A stretch of 8,447 nucleotides of DNA from the NCBI GenBank assembly GCA_036822015.1, contig DAISIL010000090.1, forward strand, positions 1 to 8,447, read 5' to 3'. The stretch's first letter is position 1. Each line of letters begins with the position of its first letter. Shown one piece after another: positions 8,101 to 8,447 of the stretch. Source of the DNA: DAISIL01 sp036822015. GTDB lineage: Bacteria; Bacteroidota; Bacteroidia; Cytophagales; Bernardetiaceae. The position numbers were made by a program, and so were the translations under genes. Under the pieces are notes generated by a model. It searched no databases, had not been told where the DNA came from, and was given only the letters and a program-made list of their open reading frames with translations.

Positions 8101-8447
8101 GGCGTTCCGAAATCTTGCTGGGGAACGTAGCGCAGAGCAGCAAAGAAAGTCTGGAAGCGGAAGTCATCAAACGTCAGGCGGTTGTTGGTCAGGTCAAGGA
8201 GCGCGAGACGAGGCGTATCCGAGGCGACAAAAAGCGGTAGCCCGTCGATCTCATTTTGGGCAAAAGAAAAGATGGCCGTGCTATCGGCCAGCAGCACACT
8301 AGCGGGTAAGCTCCCCGAGATTTTGTTTTGGTCGAGGCGGACAAGCCGTAAGTTGGGACGGCTCAGGAGGCGCGGTGGAAGGATACCGCCGATGCTGTTC
8401 TTGGATAAGTCCAATTCACGAAGGCTGTCGAGTAGCCCAATTCGTTC
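5124..8447 (-). CDS. Giant LRR/Ig-repeat surface or secreted protein with T9SS C-terminal sorting domain (5' end beyond the window)
   Basis: The C-terminal 1107 residues of a larger protein; the frame stays open to the last base, and its first visible codons (ERIGLLDSLRELDLSKN) are already inside a leucine-rich repeat. The architecture (numbering from the right edge) is four modules of LRRs plus an Ig-like domain, starting at residues 1 (incomplete), 202, 482 and 792, then a sorting domain from 1034. LRRs are of the plant-like 24-residue type (for example NNNQLKGSIPASFGNLTAL). Each Ig-like domain has a core Trp (142, 422, 733, 967) and a tyrosine-corner motif (SDEGFYVC, ADEGVYSC, SDEGVYRC, EDIGRYNA). 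The end matches the Por secretion sorting domain: VYPNPV, then LAFYDALGR, GGWYILTIR and KVLFFR. The protein is therefore expected to cross the outer membrane by T9SS and be released or anchored on the surface, probably for adhesion or ligand binding; the ligand is unknown. A signal peptide must lie upstream, outside the window. Confidence 0.93.
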   Translation of the reverse strand, partial: ERIGLLDSLRELDLSKNSIGGILPPRLLSRPNLRLVRLDQNKISGSLPASVLLADSTAIFSFAQNEIDGLPLFVASDTPRLALLDLTNNRLTFDDFRFQTFFAALRYVPQQDFGTPQVVVRVVGGNASLNCSLQEDQTRYQWLKDGSPIAGATQPTLDLRNLSVSDEGFYVCQQTHPQVPVLVLQQASIRLRIDNSAERQSDSLALLDFYAATNGPNWINNTNWISELPLESWQGITITDRRVTRINLNNNQLKGSIPASFGNLTALQDLQLTNNQIAALPLSIGSLQALQSLSINRNRLTQIPPTLGNLGQLRTLDASQNQIAAVPWLLSSTLPALEVVVLTDNEIQEIADLTTHPSLRSLFLSRNRLDFVQVERNLSPNWERYNYSPQKSIGTAAQIVIREGENTRLDAVLQNTAYQYRWLRNGDPLPNDTTPSLVRNPATAADEGVYSCQIRYALIPDLVLTQEPLELIVNTPEEIRQDSLALVAFYAAMSGDNWTNRTHWLSDRPLSQWWGVGTEAGRVVRLHLPNNGLDGVLPPEIGNWTNLQSLDLSQNILRQFLPNTLNQWREVRSIRLSQTRDPQSPNDEQAGLRGPIPSVFRFMPKLQFLDLSGNRFSDLQNLIDLPALQHLNLSDNDFLATASLDALSELPQLRYLNVRQNNFGSLPTFAQLDTLIVDNNRLVFVHLLPNRFIAQFSYAPQARTTERRVFARQPGDGIGLNALLTSEQNQYRWQQNGQTRPETEGELFLRRLQKSDEGVYRCFITNPDLPDLTLETGDFVVFVVSDEDITKERNALRAIYAALDGPNWSANTFWEQTDDFSRWFGVRLNEGGRVRELRLANNRLRGAIPVEIQDLEALEVLQLSNSQITGIPAEALRRLSVLRELYLDGCQLTSLPALTGFPALERLDVQNNALVFKDLLPNVGAASDFRYAPQDSLGSVQIVVATEGEGVLLNTDPILPETTSFAWHKDDQRITGADKSALSIRRAFAEDIGRYNAIQIHRLLPELSLVQQPIFLDVRPVVTSLPPEEDPLRVYPNPVTDGCFRVEVPLSSGKVLDLAFYDALGRHIPLHIEGQTVCLPADLVGGWYILTIRTANHQWRQKVLFFR
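5127..5348 (-). other. Type IX secretion system C-terminal sorting domain (type A-like)
   Basis: Residues 1034-1107 at the extreme C-terminus. The landmarks are YPNPV (1035-1039), a hydrophobic strand FRVEVPL, LAFYDALGR (1058-1066), LPADLVGGWYILTIR, and a basic end KVLFFR. Order and spacing fit the TIGR04183-type domain, which directs cargo through the Bacteroidota T9SS and is usually cleaved during export. Two cysteines (1043 and 1078) lie inside it and could pair. Confidence 0.9.
5349..6074 (-). repeat. LRR-Ig module D, the shortest and most diverged
   Basis: Residues 792-1033. The N-cap has drifted to ERNALRAIYAALDGPNW, followed by WFGV. Fewer LRRs are present (LRLANNRLRGAIPVEIQDL, LEVLQLSNSQITGIPAEAL, LRELYLDGCQLTSLPAL). 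The junction is RYAPQD (Tyr931, Pro933, Gln934). The Ig-like domain keeps core Trp967 and the tyrosine corner (EDIGRYNA) but has neither Ig cysteine. A short proline/glutamate linker (SLPPEEDP) leads into the sorting domain. Confidence 0.78.
6075..7004 (-). repeat. LRR-Ig module C, with an insertion in one LRR
   Basis: Residues 482-791, the longest module. The N-cap is DSLALVAFYAAMSGDNW followed by NRTHW and WWGV. The LRR run (LDGVLPPEIGNWTNLQSLDL and later repeats) contains a polar insertion, TRDPQSPNDEQAG, around residues 579-591. The junction is SYAPQA (Tyr698, Pro700, Gln701). The Ig-like domain (about 701-785) keeps core Trp733 and Cys762 but has Ala at the first cysteine position (GLNALL). 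Confidence 0.8.
7005..7844 (-). repeat. LRR-Ig module B
   Basis: Residues 202-481. It begins with the N-cap DSLALLDFYAATNGPNW, then NNTNW and a WQGI motif. About six LRRs follow (SIPASFGNLTALQDLQLTNN, LPLSIGSLQALQSLSINRN, IPPTLGNLGQLRTLDASQN and more). The junction is NYSPQK (Tyr387, Pro389, Gln390). The Ig-like domain (about 390-475) has core Trp422 and Cys452, but Ala in place of the first Ig cysteine (TRLDAVL). The DNA for the LRRs (about 7500-7700) is strongly skewed, G- and T-rich on the plus strand. Confidence 0.82.
7845..8447 (-). repeat. LRR-Ig module A (incomplete at its N-terminal side)
   Basis: Residues 1-201 of the visible protein. Several LRRs (LDLSKNSIGGILPPRL, LRLVRLDQNKISGSLPAS, LALLDLTNNRLTF) lead to the junction RYVPQQ (Tyr107, Pro109, Gln110). 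The Ig-like domain then spans about 110-195. It is the only one of the four with both canonical Ig cysteines (Cys131 in SLNCSL and Cys172 in FYVCQQ), bracketing core Trp142. The module repeats at protein level; DNA identity with the other modules looks low. Confidence 0.8.

Noticed and set aside
8412..8414. A TTG that could be taken as the start of the LRR-Ig gene
   Set aside because: The frame continues to the right edge with an LRR sequence (RIGLLDSLRELDL) that is part of the same repeat, and no signal peptide follows the TTG. The true start is outside the window.

Overview
The window is part of a Bacteroidota chromosome; I would guess a free-living Saprospiria- or Cytophagia-like lineage, but the class is a weak inference. 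The phylum call rests on four points. A giant extracellular protein ends in a type IX secretion (T9SS/Por) C-terminal sorting domain. The M14 metallopeptidase has the long architecture common in this phylum. The gene starts lack clear Shine-Dalgarno sequences. The Nfu, MurG and AAA proteins look like Bacteroidota forms. All five genes lie on the minus strand, so transcription runs from right to left. I see no RNA gene, CRISPR array, insertion sequence or phage gene.

Right part (5124-8447): the C-terminal 1107 residues of a very large surface or secreted protein whose start lies beyond the right edge. It is built from four tandem modules. Each is an N-cap motif (DSLALxxFYA...W), a run of plant-type leucine-rich repeats, an invariant Y-x-P-Q junction and an immunoglobulin-like domain. 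A T9SS sorting domain closes the chain. A probable intrinsic terminator follows at 5040-5080, and the 140-base gap (4984-5123) is the only sizeable non-coding stretch.

Left part (1-4983): four closely packed genes that look like one transcription unit, in the order murG, a secreted M14-family zinc carboxypeptidase, an AAA-type ATPase with an unrecognised N-terminal region, and an Nfu/NifU-type iron-sulfur scaffold protein cut by the left edge. The gaps are 15, 24 and 7 bases. MurG makes lipid II for peptidoglycan at the inner membrane, the peptidase is exported, and the ATPase and Nfu proteins are cytosolic. Nothing in the sequence ties all four to one pathway. The most notable points are murG sitting away from other cell-division and wall (dcw) genes, the orphan ATPase, and the internal evolution of the LRR-Ig repeat protein. 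I found no clear evidence of a wholly new defence or mobile system.
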